DNA of 64,000 bases, taken from contig CALUZH010000014.1 of NCBI GenBank assembly GCA_944325255.1, forward strand, positions 32,270 to 96,269, given 5' to 3'. Numbering within the stretch: the stretch's first letter is position 1; each line of letters begins with the position of its first letter. Position numbers and translations under genes: made by a program. The notes beneath the pieces are model-generated. The model was not told the origin of the DNA, searched no databases, and saw only the letters and a program-made list of their open reading frames with translations. The DNA comes from an uncultured Erysipelotrichaceae bacterium. GTDB taxonomy: Bacteria; Bacillota_I; Bacilli_A; Erysipelotrichales; Erysipelotrichaceae. This document shows positions 37,015 to 47,047 of the stretch, in pieces.

Positions 37015-38924
37015 ATCAACGAAAGGTTTTAGTAAAATATATGAATATCAAAGATATTGCCCGCATTACCGGTGTATCCATAACCACTGTTTCCAAAATC
37101 GTCAACAATAAGACTGATGATATTTCTTCAGAAACTATCGACAAGGTTATGGCAGCCGTTAAAAAATATAATTACACACCCTATGGTCTCGCCCGCAAAA
37201 ACAACAGTAAAAACTTTTTGATTGCCCTCTTGCTCAAAAAGATGTACAACACCAATTTAATGATTAATTCTTTGGTGGAATATCTGGGACAGGAAGGCTA
37301 TACCTTGATGTTGTTTGACAGCGACGAATCTTTGGAAAAAGAGCGAATTAATCTTTCCAAAATTGCCGCTAAAAATCCGGACGGTATTTTATGGGAAGTA
37401 GTCAGCGAAAAAAGCTATGAATCCTTAGATATCTTAAAAGACGCCGGCAGTAAAATTATTTATATTGATCCTATGGGCGAAAAAGAGAATACCTACCATG
37501 TCGACTATACCAATATGGGTTATGTTGCCACGAAGGCTCTCATTGATAAGGGCCATACCAAAATCGGCTGTGTCATTAAAGAAAACAGTCACCGCAGCGA
37601 AGAATTTGCCGTCGGCTTCAGACAATGTCTATTCGACCATAATATTTATTATCAAAGTGACATGATTATTCCTTTTGAACGTTTTCGCCCCGATATTTTT
37701 AAGGATCAATTTTTTTCGGGACTGGTATGTTCCCATTTTGCCATTACCCAAAAACTCTTAAATCAATTGGAAATGCTTGATATTCATATGCCTTTGGAAT
37801 TATCCTTTATATCCTTAAGGGATGATGTTCGGGAAGCTATTGATATTGCCGGCATTTCTACCATTAAAATACCTAATTATGAATTTGGGGCCTTTTTAGC
37901 TAAGCGTATTATTGCCCTATGCGAAAATAAGGAAGTCGAAGAGGGGCCTTTTGAATATCAAAGTTTTGTCGAATCCCAAAAAACCATCGACATACCCTTG
38001 GCTATGCGTTTCCCTAAGATTACCGTTGTCGGCAGTATCAATACCGACTATGTCTTATATCTCAAAGATTTCCCGATACAGGGCAATACTTCTATCGCTT
38101 CGGAATGTGTTATTTTGCCCGGCGGCAAGGGCTTAAATCAAGCAGTAGGGGCAGCCATGCTCAATAAAGAAGTAAGCATTATCGGCAAAATCGGTAAAGA
38201 TCAGGAAGCCTCAACAATCTGTCAAACCCTAAGTAATCACAATATCGAGATTCACGGTCTTATCTCAAGCAGCAAGGTCAAAACCGGAAAAGCCTTCATC
38301 ACTATTAATTATGAGGGTGAAAGTACTATTACTATTACCAAAGGAGCTAACTTTTCCTTGACGGAAGAGGATATCCGGGATCAAATGCGCGTTTTTGAAA
38401 ATACCGGTATTTGCCTTTTACAAACCGAAATACCGATGGAAGCTATTAGGGAAGCGGCAAGAATTGCCAAACTCTATCGGGCCACAACCATCCTTAAACC
38501 GGCCACTATCAAAACAATGACTGACGAAGATTTTCAAAATATTGATATCTTTATTCCCAACCGCAAAGAAGCCCTGCTTTTAAGCGGCAAAAAAGATATC
38601 GTCACAGCTGGCCGTTATTTCTTGACCAAGGGGCCAAAGACTGTCATCATTACTTTAGATGCCGAAGGGGTTATATTACTACAAGGTGAGGAAGTAAAAC
38701 GTTTTGCCGCCATACCGGTCGATGTCATTGATGAAACCGGGGGCTCGGACGCTTTTATATCGGCCCTGGCCGTTAAACTATTAGATGGCCTAGATATTCA
38801 TCAAGCTATTGAGGCCGGAATTATCGCTGCTTCCTTTTGCATTTCCCGTTTCGGGGTAGCCAATTCCTTAATTGATTACGATACCTTGGAAAGACGGCTC
38901 ATTCATACCTTCAATACCAAATAA
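37005..38924 (+). CDS. LacI-family repressor fused to a ribokinase-like domain
   Basis: Three-part protein, probably the regulator of the divergent nucleoside operon. Translation likely starts at 37041 (MNIKDIARITG), giving 627 residues. Residues 2-50 are the LacI helix-turn-helix (ITGVSITTVSKIVNN). Residues 57-315 are the periplasmic-binding-like effector domain (KNPDGILWEV, DYTNMGYVATKALIDKGHTKIG). Residues 326-627 are a PfkB/ribokinase domain (VVGSINTDYVLY, PGGKGLNQAVG, IPNRKEALLLSG, ETGGSDAF). In the kinase the anion-hole GAGD reads GGSD with the catalytic Asp kept, NPAP is KPAT and TLG is TLD. It may therefore be a weak enzyme or a ligand sensor. A separate intact ribokinase is in the same system. 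No frameshift or internal start is seen at the junction. Confidence 0.92.
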   Translation: MLIYQRKVLVKYMNIKDIARITGVSITTVSKIVNNKTDDISSETIDKVMAAVKKYNYTPYGLARKNNSKNFLIALLLKKMYNTNLMINSLVEYLGQEGYTLMLFDSDESLEKERINLSKIAAKNPDGILWEVVSEKSYESLDILKDAGSKIIYIDPMGEKENTYHVDYTNMGYVATKALIDKGHTKIGCVIKENSHRSEEFAVGFRQCLFDHNIYYQSDMIIPFERFRPDIFKDQFFSGLVCSHFAITQKLLNQLEMLDIHMPLELSFISLRDDVREAIDIAGISTIKIPNYEFGAFLAKRIIALCENKEVEEGPFEYQSFVESQKTIDIPLAMRFPKITVVGSINTDYVLYLKDFPIQGNTSIASECVILPGGKGLNQAVGAAMLNKEVSIIGKIGKDQEASTICQTLSNHNIEIHGLISSSKVKTGKAFITINYEGESTITITKGANFSLTEEDIRDQMRVFENTGICLLQTEIPMEAIREAARIAKLYRATTILKPATIKTMTDEDFQNIDIFIPNRKEALLLSGKKDIVTAGRYFLTKGPKTVIITLDAEGVILLQGEEVKRFAAIPVDVIDETGGSDAFISALAVKLLDGLDIHQAIEAGIIAASFCISRFGVANSLIDYDTLERRLIHTFNTK

Positions 38925-38953
38925 AAAGTTTGCGCAAAAAGCACAAACTTTTT
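38923..38953. terminator. Bidirectional terminator between the LacI-ribokinase gene and trmB
   Basis: AAAAAGTTTG (38923-38932) pairs with CAAACTTTTT (38944-38953); A and T runs on the two sides suit both convergent genes. It overlaps the trmB stop. Confidence 0.85.
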
Positions 38954-39578
38954 ATTTCTTTCTAAATAGGGCATAATAGATCGGCATACCCATTTCCGTA
39001 AATTTGGTTTCATAGCCGGTTAAAGGATAATGAAGACCATCACGATGATAATCAAGGGACATTTCCGCTAATTGAAAACCATATGATGTCATGGACGGCA
39101 AAGAATATTCATAAAAGCCGGCATTGTCCGTCTTAAAGATTATTTCCCCTTTTTCAGCCAAAACAAAGTCATATAGACGTAAATAATCTTCATAAGTTAA
39201 ACGTCTTTTATAGTGCCCTTTCTTTGGCCAGGGATCGGAAAATTGCAGATAAATAAGATTAACTTCACCCGCAAAAAAATAATTTGTTAAATTTTGAGCA
39301 TTAGCTTGAATTACCAGCAAATTTTCCAGTTTTAATTCTTCAGCTTTTTGGATCGCCCGGGCAACACAGGTCTCATCTTTTTCAAGACCGATATATAAAT
39401 TCTCGGGATGTTCCTTACAAAGAGCGGTAATAAAATCACCCATGCCCATACCTATTTCCAGAATCAATTTCTCGTAAGGATAAAAATCATGATACTTCCC
39501 CCGCATATCCGTCCTTAAAAGATAATGCTTTTCCTGCGTCAAAAAGGGGGCGACCCATTTCTTTCTACGAATTCGCAT
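38952..39578 (-). CDS. trmB: tRNA (guanine-46 N7) methyltransferase
   Basis: Methylates G46 in the variable loop of tRNA. 208 residues with the SAM-binding EIGMGMGDFITALCKEHP, IGLEKDETC, and the catalytic-region LQFSDPWPKKGHYKRRL that marks TrmB. It lies 20 bp after pnp and probably shares its transcript. Confidence 0.96.
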   Translation of the reverse strand: MRIRRKKWVAPFLTQEKHYLLRTDMRGKYHDFYPYEKLILEIGMGMGDFITALCKEHPENLYIGLEKDETCVARAIQKAEELKLENLLVIQANAQNLTNYFFAGEVNLIYLQFSDPWPKKGHYKRRLTYEDYLRLYDFVLAEKGEIIFKTDNAGFYEYSLPSMTSYGFQLAEMSLDYHRDGLHYPLTGYETKFTEMGMPIYYALFRKK

Positions 39579-39598
39579 CGTCTCTTGAAAAAGGATGA

Positions 39599-41863
39599 TT
39601 ACTCATCCTTATCCTTCTTGGCAAAGAAACGTTTTTCGCCATGATTGTCATTATGGCTCTTTTCTTTTTCTTCTTTCGGCAAAAGATCTTTAGCGGATAC
39701 ATTGACCCTTCCCTTATCATCGATTTCAGTAACTTTTACCTTGATAATATCTCCGATTTTCAAGACATCTTCGACCTTATCGACCCGTTCATGACGAATT
39801 TTAGATACATGAAGCAAGGCATCCTGACCCTTAAACAATTCGACAAAAGCCCCGAATTTTTCCAAACGCACAACCTTGGCATCATATATTTCGCCGACCT
39901 TGGCCTCTTTAATAATATTTTCAATCATTTCTTGAGCCTTCAATAAAGCCTCTTTATCAGTATGATAAATTACGCAGCGACCATCATCATCAATATCGAT
40001 CTTAACGTTGTCACATTCTTCGATAATTTGATTAATCATCTTGCCGCCCGTACCGATAACTTCTCTAATCTTATCTACCGGGATCATCATCGTCATCATC
40101 TTTGGAGCATACTTCGAAACTTCAGGACGCGGTGAAGCAATGGCAGCCAGCATATTTTCCATAATTTCCAAACGGCCCTTTTTGGCTTGCGCTAAAGCTT
40201 CAGCCAAAATATCACGGGAAATACCCTTTATTTTAATATCCATCTGCAAGGCGGTAATACCTTCCTTAGTACCGGCGACCTTAAAGTCCATATCACCATA
40301 GTGATCTTCCATACCTTGAATATCCGTAAGGATGGTATAGTGGTCACCATAGGTAATAAGACCCATGGCAATACCGGCAACCGGTGCCTTAATCGGAACC
40401 CCGGCAGCCATCAAAGACATGGTTCCGGCACAAATCGAAGCTTGGGAAGAAGAACCATTGGATTCCAAAACTTCCGCAACGGTCCGGATACAATAAGGAA
40501 ATTCATCAACACTTGGCAAAACCTGGGAAAGGGCCTTTTCTCCTAAGGCGCCATGGCCTATTTCGCGGCGTCCCGGATTACCCATTCTTCCAACTTCACC
40601 GACGGAATATGGCGGAAAATTATAATGATGCATAAAGCGTTTTTCTTCAACTTCGGTCAAATCATCAATAATCTGATTATCACCCAAAGGACCCAGAGTC
40701 GTAACCGATAAAACTTGGGTTTCGCCTCTGGTGAATAGAGCGGAACCATGAGCCCTAGGCAAGAGATCAACTTGGGAATTCAAAGGTCTAATTTCATCAA
40801 GGGCCCGACCGTCAGGACGAATCTTTTCAACCGAAATAAGTCTTCTGACCTCTTGGGCAACCACGGAGGTACAATATTCGGCCGCCTGTTTTTGAGCCTT
40901 TTCTGAGGCTTTTTCATTCTCGTATGATAGACCGGCGAAATGGTCAACCATCTCGGCAGTAATCGCATCAATAGCCCCATAACGCTCCAATTTTTGCTTA
41001 ATGGAAACGGCCTCAATCAAACGTTTGGCACCATTAGCGTCAATATATTCTTTAATCGACGGATCAATCTCATATAAGACAACTTCCATCTTTTCTTTTT
41101 GACACTTGGCTATTATTTCCTCTTCAAAAGCACAGAGCTTTTTAATATGCTCATGGCCAAACATTAATGCTCCAAGCATCAAGTCTTCACTTACTTCTTT
41201 GGCTGAAGCCTCTACCATATTGATGGCATCCTTAGTGCCGGCAACCGTTAAATGAATCAGGGAACGTTCCGCCTGTTCAACTGTCGGATTAATGATATAT
41301 TCACCATCGACATAGCCGACAATAACACCGGCTATCGGACCCATAAACGGAATATCCGAAATCGATAAAGCCAAAGATGCACCCAGCATCGCTGCCATTT
41401 CCGAACTGCAATCGGTATCGACCGAAAGCACGGTATTGACGACTTGAACTTCATTGCGGAAACCTTCCGGGAAAAGCGGACGAATCGGACGGTCAATCAT
41501 TCTGGCCGTCAAAGTAGCATGTTCCGATGGACGGCCTTCTCTTCTTAAAAATCCGCCCGGAATCTTACCTACCGAATATAATTTTTCTTCAAAACTTACC
41601 GTCAACGGGAAAAAGTCCGTATCTTTAGCCTGTTTTGAAGCAGTGGCTGTCGATAATACTACCGTATCCTCGTAACGAACCAAGACGGAGCCCCCCGCCT
41701 GCTTAGCGATTTCACCGGTCTCGACGCTTAACTTACGACCGCAGAAATCTAAATTAAAAACTTCTTTTGCCATTTTTTCTCTTCCTCTATAATTTTCAAA
41801 CACAAATATTTTAACATAAGTCAGGATGACTTGACAAAGAAGATAAAACTTAAAAAACCGCAT
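39599..41863 (-). CDS. pnp: Polyribonucleotide nucleotidyltransferase (PNPase)
   Basis: Phosphorolytic 3'-5' exoribonuclease. The frame is over-extended upstream. The real start is ATG 41773 ([10 protein letters not shown]) behind a GAGGAAGAG site, giving 724 residues. Two RNase PH domains ([20 protein letters not shown]; second with [14 protein letters not shown] [10 protein letters not shown]), then a KH domain ([15 protein letters not shown], about 560-620), an S1 domain ([21 protein letters not shown]) and a short charged tail. A promoter with a 15-bp inverted repeat in its spacer lies upstream. Confidence 0.97.
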   Translation of the reverse strand: MRFFKFYLLCQVILTYVKIFVFENYRGREKMAKEVFNLDFCGRKLSVETGEIAKQAGGSVLVRYEDTVVLSTATASKQAKDTDFFPLTVSFEEKLYSVGKIPGGFLRREGRPSEHATLTARMIDRPIRPLFPEGFRNEVQVVNTVLSVDTDCSSEMAAMLGASLALSISDIPFMGPIAGVIVGYVDGEYIINPTVEQAERSLIHLTVAGTKDAINMVEASAKEVSEDLMLGALMFGHEHIKKLCAFEEEIIAKCQKEKMEVVLYEIDPSIKEYIDANGAKRLIEAVSIKQKLERYGAIDAITAEMVDHFAGLSYENEKASEKAQKQAAEYCTSVVAQEVRRLISVEKIRPDGRALDEIRPLNSQVDLLPRAHGSALFTRGETQVLSVTTLGPLGDNQIIDDLTEVEEKRFMHHYNFPPYSVGEVGRMGNPGRREIGHGALGEKALSQVLPSVDEFPYCIRTVAEVLESNGSSSQASICAGTMSLMAAGVPIKAPVAGIAMGLITYGDHYTILTDIQGMEDHYGDMDFKVAGTKEGITALQMDIKIKGISRDILAEALAQAKKGRLEIMENMLAAIASPRPEVSKYAPKMMTMMIPVDKIREVIGTGGKMINQIIEECDNVKIDIDDDGRCVIYHTDKEALLKAQEMIENIIKEAKVGEIYDAKVVRLEKFGAFVELFKGQDALLHVSKIRHERVDKVEDVLKIGDIIKVKVTEIDDKGRVNVSAKDLLPKEEKEKSHNDNHGEKRFFAKKDKDE
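41808..41837 (-). promoter_or_regulatory. Predicted pnp promoter with an inverted repeat in the spacer
   Basis: Minus-strand TTGTCA (41837-41832), 18-bp spacer, TAAAAT (41813-41808). The spacer holds the inverted repeat AAGTCA-GGA-TGACTT (41818-41832), a possible operator. Confidence 0.5.
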
Positions 41864-41880
41864 CTTTAATAAGACACGGT
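41852..41880 (-). terminator. Probable terminator after the desulfoferrodoxin gene
   Basis: Minus-strand ACCG-TG-TCTT / AAGA-TG-CGGT stem with a central mismatch and ATTA loop, followed by six T. Confidence 0.65.
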
Positions 41881-41913
41881 CCTTTTAAAAAATATAGAAT
41901 CACCGGATATAAC

Positions 41914-42291
41914 TTATTTATCCATCTTCCATAAGCCATGAAGATTGCAATAAGCATAGATATCTTTAACTTCATGCTTATGGCAAAGCTTAACTTTTGG
42001 CGTATCACCCGGATTAAAATGATAAGTACGGCTGTGGTCATCATATTCAACGACCATCCATTCAATATAATGTTCTTCAGTCATTGGATGTAAGGTCGAA
42101 CCGACTACCGCAAAACGTTTGCCGTCTTCTTCAACAATAACCGGTTTATGTTTTTCAACTGCTGCCTCCTTGGTATTAGGCACAAGTTCAGCCATCTTTT
42201 CGCCGCAGCAAACAACCGGAACATTAGAATCCGTCAATTTGGTAATAATATTACCGCAATGATTGCAAATATAAAATTTCATGTTTATCAC
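41914..42291 (-). CDS. dfx: Desulfoferrodoxin (superoxide reductase)
   Basis: Reduces superoxide to peroxide without releasing oxygen, an oxygen-defence enzyme of anaerobes. The start is ATG 42282 (MKFYICNHCG) 6 nt after GAGGTG; the longer frame begins at a GTG inside that site. 122 residues: the N-terminal rubredoxin-like iron centre has CNHCGN and VCCGEKM, and the catalytic centre has His in EKHKP and STLHPMTEEHYIEW plus LCHKHEVKDIYAYCNLHGLW. Both centres look complete. Monocistronic. Confidence 0.95.
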   Translation of the reverse strand: MINMKFYICNHCGNIITKLTDSNVPVVCCGEKMAELVPNTKEAAVEKHKPVIVEEDGKRFAVVGSTLHPMTEEHYIEWMVVEYDDHSRTYHFNPGDTPKVKLCHKHEVKDIYAYCNLHGLWKMDK

Positions 42292-42329
42292 CTCTTGTCA
42301 TTATTATAACTTAAATTCTCTTTGATAAC

Positions 42330-45300
42330 TTACTCAACGCTCTTTAAAGATTCTACCATCTTAATCTTTCTTAAGTTTCGAGACATCAACAATAAGACAA
42401 TCAATGTAAAGGACATCGTAATCAAAAAGGCATATAAGTAACTTAAGAAATTAATATTCATGCCAAACATCACCATCTCCATATCGATAACCGTCATAAT
42501 GAGATTATGCTCAACCTTGCCAAGCGGTAAACCGACCAAGGCACCAATAATGGTCAAAAGAATAATTTCTTTAAAGATATAGCTGTTAACTTCATGGTTA
42601 TTGAAGCCCAGTACTTTAATTGTGGCAATTTCTCTAATCCGCTCAGAAATATTGACTTCGGTTAGATTCATCAATACTACTAAGGCCAAAGAACCGGACG
42701 ATAAGATAATAACCAAAATAATAAAGTCTAGGGCATCAAGCATATTTTGGAAGTTGGCAATCATCGGGGTAAAGTCCACTACCGATTCAACCCCTTCAAT
42801 TCCTTCAATATCGGCCATCATTATTTCATTATCTTGGGCTTTAACGGCCACGGCATTAGGATGAACGGTTTCATTAAAAGTATCTTCATATAAGGCATCA
42901 GAAATAAAGAGATAGTGTTGGAAATAAAGTTCACAAATACCATCAACGACAACAGTACCTTTAATGCCGTTTTCCGACTCAATAACCATCTCATCGCCGA
43001 CATCGAGATCATTGACCTTAGCAAACTTCTCGGAAATAATAACCCCGTCACCATGAATATCCAATGCCGTTTTATCATCAGAAGTTCGAAGATTCATTAC
43101 CCTATCGATTTGACGATCATCATAGACTTGAACGGTAATGGTTTTTTCTTCCTCGTCAGCCAAATATACTTTCGTCGAATAGTTTAAAAACGGTACCGAT
43201 TGTTCATTGTTGGCATCGGCATTCAAGGCTTCAAGCAATTCTGATAAATGCTGATCATCACTGAGATTAATCGTATTATTGTAATCGAAAATATCGCTGA
43301 ATTGGGTTTCGATAATACCGGAAATAGAATCTTTAATGCCAAAGCCGGCAACCAATAAACCGGTACAGCCGGCAACGCCGATGACCGTCATAAAGAAACG
43401 GCTTTTATAACGAATAAGATTGCGGGCAGTAATCTTGGAAGTAAAGGATAAAGAACGCCACAAAATTGGTATTTTCTCCAAGAAGACCTTCTTGGCATTT
43501 TTCGGTGCCTTCGGCCGCATTAATTGGGCCGGCATTTCTTTTAATGATGACCGAGCCACCAAGTATGTCACAAGCAACATCAAAAAAGTAAAGGCCAAAG
43601 CTCCTAAAACGGCAATATCAAGCGGCAAATAAAGCTGCATCGCCGGTAAATTATACATCAAATGCCAAGCCTCATAGATAACAGTCGGGAAAATGAAGAT
43701 ACCGATACCCATGCCGATCAAGGAACCGCTGAGCGATGCCAGCAAGGCATAAAGCAAATACTTAGATATAATCTTCCCCTTAGAAAAACCTAAAGCGGCA
43801 AAAATACCCAATTGGGATCTTTCTTCATCAATGAGTCTTGTCATCGTGGTCATGCATACCAAGGCAGCAACCAGGAAAAACAAAAGCGGAAAGATAACAC
43901 CGATACTGTGCATTTGATCTACCGTATTGGCATACATATAACTGGAATAGTGCTGATCCCGATTTAATATTGTCCATTCGGCATCCGGAAGTTCAGAAAG
44001 TTCCTGGCGGGCCAGAGCCAGATCATTTTCGGCCTTTTCGATTTCTTTTTCGAATTCATAGCGGGCATCAGCTAATTCTTTAACGCCATTATTATACTCA
44101 TAGCGACCTGAGGCCAGACTCTTTTCCGCTTCTTCGAGTTGTGTTTTACCGGCTTCAAGTTCGGCCTTACCGGCTTGCAGTTCAGCATATCCGGCATCTA
44201 ACTGTTCCTTGCCGTCAACCAATTTTGAAAGATTGGCATAAGTTTCTTTGACACTGCCCCCGGCTGCGGCATCCATCTCATCTAAGGCATCTTGAATACT
44301 GTCACTTTCAAGTTCGGCAATTGTATCTTCCATTATTTGATTAGCTTCTTTTAAGGCAACATTTTCATCTTGGAGTTCACTTATCTTAGTTTCCAGTTCT
44401 TGTCTATATGCTTCATCTTCAACACTTAAAAGCTCTTCTTCCAATGAAGCTATCGTTTCTTCATTTTGAGCAATTGTTTCTTCATTTTCACTGATTTGCT
44501 GTCTTAGGGTTTCAATCGATGCCGGCGCATCGGTTTTTTGCTGCTCAAGAAAGATATAAATATTATAGGTTGCCGCAATTTGCTCATAAGCTTCAGTATA
44601 GGACATGCCGCTTGATTCTTCGATTTGCTTAATGGCCTCATTAATCGTAGCGGCATTGCTGTCTAAAAGTTCTTCATTGGCAGCAATCGTTTTTTCAGCT
44701 GTTTCCACCTGTACGCGATTGGCTTCAATTTGCGCCTCACCGACTAAAATTTGCACATAAGCATCATCTAAAGCTTTTTGAGCATCTTCAAGTTCCTTTT
44801 CAGCCTTGGCTTTTTCTTCATTTAAGGTCTTTTCGCCTTCATCGATTTCTTCTTCATAGTCTTTAATAATTTTATCTTTTAAATAATTGCCCTGATTGGC
44901 CTTCGTCCTTTCAACACTCATTGTCGAACGTTCAACATAGTCTTTATATTCATCACTGAACGCATCATAGTCTTCAGCTTCTTCCAAAGTTAAATAGACG
45001 GAAGTATAATATTCGGACTTGAAATTATCATTCATGACAAAAATAACGGTATCAAGTTCCAAATTGTCCAGGGTCGATGTTTCATTGGTCAAGGCCATAT
45101 ATTGAGGAGTATCAACATAACCGACAATTGTATAGTTTTGATATTTCAAAGCCTCTCTTAAAGCATTTTCTTCTTCTAAGTGCAGACTTATTTTTTCCCC
45201 GATTTCAAAATATCCGCCCATTGAACCCGGACGTAAAACCACGGCTTCATTGCCGTTTTGCGGCAAGCGTCCCTCCTTAAGTTCGATCTTATTGACATCG

Positions 45301-45692
45301 GAAGTCATTTCTTGAACCCGGACAACATAATCCTCATTATCTTCACCTCGGCCATAGACATCGACAAAGCGTGAGGCAAAAACATCACTCACCCCACGGG
45401 TATCAGCCAAAGCTTTGATATCTTCATCACAAAAACCATAGGATGAATAAATTTGCAGGTCCTGTAGATTGTCAGAGTCATCATAAACATCGACGCTGCG
45501 CCGCATAATCGGCGATGTCGACATCAAACCGACCATGAAGGCCACCCCGATAGTTACAATCAAAAATAAGGATAAAAAGCGTTTATAGGTCCGCTTTATC
45601 AATCTTAAAGTATCACGGTTAAACATACTAATATTCAATATCCTCAATATCCATCGGATGTTCGTTAATGATAATCTCTTCGATATGGCCAC
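42330..45692 (-). CDS. Large FtsX-like ABC transporter permease with coiled-coil ectodomain
   Basis: Membrane subunit of a MacB-type ABC system. The likely start is ATG 45626 (MFNRDTLRLIKRTYKRFL), one base after the ATPase stop, giving 1098 residues. One span is near the N-terminus, then about 550 extracytoplasmic residues including a beta-rich part and a long Glu/Ala/Gln-rich coiled coil with repeated EENEETIAQNEETI and ELQAGKAELEAGKTQLEE stretches. Two FtsX permease domains follow, separated by another external domain. Substrate unknown; the TetR gene upstream suggests drug, peptide or envelope-stress response. Confidence 0.88.
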   Translation of the reverse strand: MAISKRLSLTNIRWILRILNISMFNRDTLRLIKRTYKRFLSLFLIVTIGVAFMVGLMSTSPIMRRSVDVYDDSDNLQDLQIYSSYGFCDEDIKALADTRGVSDVFASRFVDVYGRGEDNEDYVVRVQEMTSDVNKIELKEGRLPQNGNEAVVLRPGSMGGYFEIGEKISLHLEEENALREALKYQNYTIVGYVDTPQYMALTNETSTLDNLELDTVIFVMNDNFKSEYYTSVYLTLEEAEDYDAFSDEYKDYVERSTMSVERTKANQGNYLKDKIIKDYEEEIDEGEKTLNEEKAKAEKELEDAQKALDDAYVQILVGEAQIEANRVQVETAEKTIAANEELLDSNAATINEAIKQIEESSGMSYTEAYEQIAATYNIYIFLEQQKTDAPASIETLRQQISENEETIAQNEETIASLEEELLSVEDEAYRQELETKISELQDENVALKEANQIMEDTIAELESDSIQDALDEMDAAAGGSVKETYANLSKLVDGKEQLDAGYAELQAGKAELEAGKTQLEEAEKSLASGRYEYNNGVKELADARYEFEKEIEKAENDLALARQELSELPDAEWTILNRDQHYSSYMYANTVDQMHSIGVIFPLLFFLVAALVCMTTMTRLIDEERSQLGIFAALGFSKGKIISKYLLYALLASLSGSLIGMGIGIFIFPTVIYEAWHLMYNLPAMQLYLPLDIAVLGALAFTFLMLLVTYLVARSSLKEMPAQLMRPKAPKNAKKVFLEKIPILWRSLSFTSKITARNLIRYKSRFFMTVIGVAGCTGLLVAGFGIKDSISGIIETQFSDIFDYNNTINLSDDQHLSELLEALNADANNEQSVPFLNYSTKVYLADEEEKTITVQVYDDRQIDRVMNLRTSDDKTALDIHGDGVIISEKFAKVNDLDVGDEMVIESENGIKGTVVVDGICELYFQHYLFISDALYEDTFNETVHPNAVAVKAQDNEIMMADIEGIEGVESVVDFTPMIANFQNMLDALDFIILVIILSSGSLALVVLMNLTEVNISERIREIATIKVLGFNNHEVNSYIFKEIILLTIIGALVGLPLGKVEHNLIMTVIDMEMVMFGMNINFLSYLYAFLITMSFTLIVLLLMSRNLRKIKMVESLKSVE

Positions 45693-46329
45693 TGCGAACC
45701 TTGATGATCTTTTGACCCATATTGGCCAAGGCGCTGTTATGGGTAATCATTACTACTGTCATATGCCGATTTTTTGACATATCCTGCAAGACCTTCAATA
45801 CCTGTTTACCGGTCTTATAATCAAGTGCACCGGTCGGTTCATCGCACAGCAAAAGCTTCGGATTCTTAGCCACGGCCCGGGCAATGGCCACTCTTTGTTG
45901 CTCACCACCGGATAATTGAGAGGGAAAATTATCCTTGCGTTCGCTTAAGCCGACAAGTTCCAACACGTCATCAGCTTTTAAAGGATTTTTACAGATTTGA
46001 CGAGCCAGTTCGACATTTTCCAAGGCGGTTAAATTTTGCACCAAATTATAAAATTGGAAAACAAAACCGATATCATATCGCCGATACTCACAAAGGCCCT
46101 TTTCATCAGCCTTCGAAATATTGCGGCCGTCGACAATAATATCACCCTTGCTTAAAGTATCCATACCGCCAAGCAAATTCAAAATGGTTGTTTTACCGGC
46201 ACCCGATGCCCCTAAAACAACGACAAATTCACCCTTATCAATAGTAAAAGATACATCTTCCAAAGCCGATATCTTTACTTCCCCGACTTGATATATCTTG
46301 TAGACATGATTAAATTCAATAAAAGCCAT
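45628..46329 (-). CDS. ABC transporter ATPase (LolD/MacB type)
   Basis: Partner ATPase of the FtsX-like permease, 233 residues. Walker [11 protein letters not shown]-loop [12 protein letters not shown], signature LSGGEQQR, Walker [17 protein letters not shown] and switch His in [10 protein letters not shown]. The TGALD sequence is typical of mechanotransmission ABC systems. It is cotranscribed with the TetR gene (18 bp upstream) and the permease. Confidence 0.95.
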   Translation of the reverse strand: MAFIEFNHVYKIYQVGEVKISALEDVSFTIDKGEFVVVLGASGAGKTTILNLLGGMDTLSKGDIIVDGRNISKADEKGLCEYRRYDIGFVFQFYNLVQNLTALENVELARQICKNPLKADDVLELVGLSERKDNFPSQLSGGEQQRVAIARAVAKNPKLLLCDEPTGALDYKTGKQVLKVLQDMSKNRHMTVVMITHNSALANMGQKIIKVRSGHIEEIIINEHPMDIEDIEY

Positions 46330-46347
46330 AAATAAACTCCTGTAATT

Positions 46348-46977
46348 CTAATTGCGCGATAAGTTCAACACATCCGCATAAATCCGAAAATAAAGGCGCA
46401 AAAGGGTTTTTAGATCCTCGGTCTTAATATTGTCTTTAAGACACTCCTTGACCCCGCTAAATATCGATACTGCCACACTTTTAGCCATAATCTTGCGTTT
46501 TTTAAAGCTTAAGCTAGAAGGCAAGCCCTTGAAGCCGAAATGTTCCAAAAGATCAGCAAAATAAAGACCTAAGCTTTCATTCAGTTTTGAATGCATCATC
46601 AATATTTGCATCTCTTCCCTGTCGCTTTCATATATATCGGCCAAAAGATCACCGATCCGGTCGAATAGATTACTGAGATTTGTATGGGTAAAATCCATCT
46701 TGGAAAAATCACTCCCAAAACAAAAATCACTTTGTGTCAAAGCGGCAATCCCCTTTTCAATCCGAGAAAGCGTCGGAGAAACAATACTTTGAATAAGTTC
46801 ATCCTTATTGGCAAAGTAGCGATAAAGATTGCCGACGGTCATATGGGACTTTAAGGCAATACGCCGCATTGAAGCATCACGATAGCCATAAGTCAAAAGT
46901 TCTTTTTTTGCAGCGGCAATAATACTTTGCCGCCGATCTTCTTTCAAAATTTGGGGCATTAGTAAACCTCTGTTCAT
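46348..46977 (-). CDS. TetR-family transcriptional regulator
   Basis: Probable local repressor of the ABC operon it heads. The start is ATG 46959 (MPQILKEDRRQSII), 7 nt after AGAGG, giving 203 residues. The N-terminal helix-turn-helix is clear (AAAKKELLTYGYRDASMRRIALKSHMTVGNLYRYFANKDEL in outline) and the C-terminal ligand domain is unique. It ends 18 bp before the ATPase. Inducer unknown. Confidence 0.9.
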   Translation of the reverse strand: MNRGLLMPQILKEDRRQSIIAAAKKELLTYGYRDASMRRIALKSHMTVGNLYRYFANKDELIQSIVSPTLSRIEKGIAALTQSDFCFGSDFSKMDFTHTNLSNLFDRIGDLLADIYESDREEMQILMMHSKLNESLGLYFADLLEHFGFKGLPSSLSFKKRKIMAKSVAVSIFSGVKECLKDNIKTEDLKTLLRLYFRIYADVLNLSRN

Positions 46978-47008
46978 TATTATAATGGATAACAGCCCTT
47001 TATGACAA

Positions 47009-47035
47009 TAAAAAAACCGACATTTTAGCCGGTTT
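47009..47035 (-). terminator. Intrinsic terminator of rpsO
   Basis: Minus-strand AAACCGGC / GTCGGTTT (one G-U pair) with a 6-nt loop and a T run, 13 bp past the rpsO stop. Confidence 0.85.
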
Positions 47036-47047
47036 GATTGACTTATT

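Noticed and set aside
44020..44900. Repeated Glu/Gln/Ala-coding stretches as a DNA tandem repeat
   Set aside because: The similarity is at the coiled-coil protein level; the DNA copies are too diverged for a repeat array.
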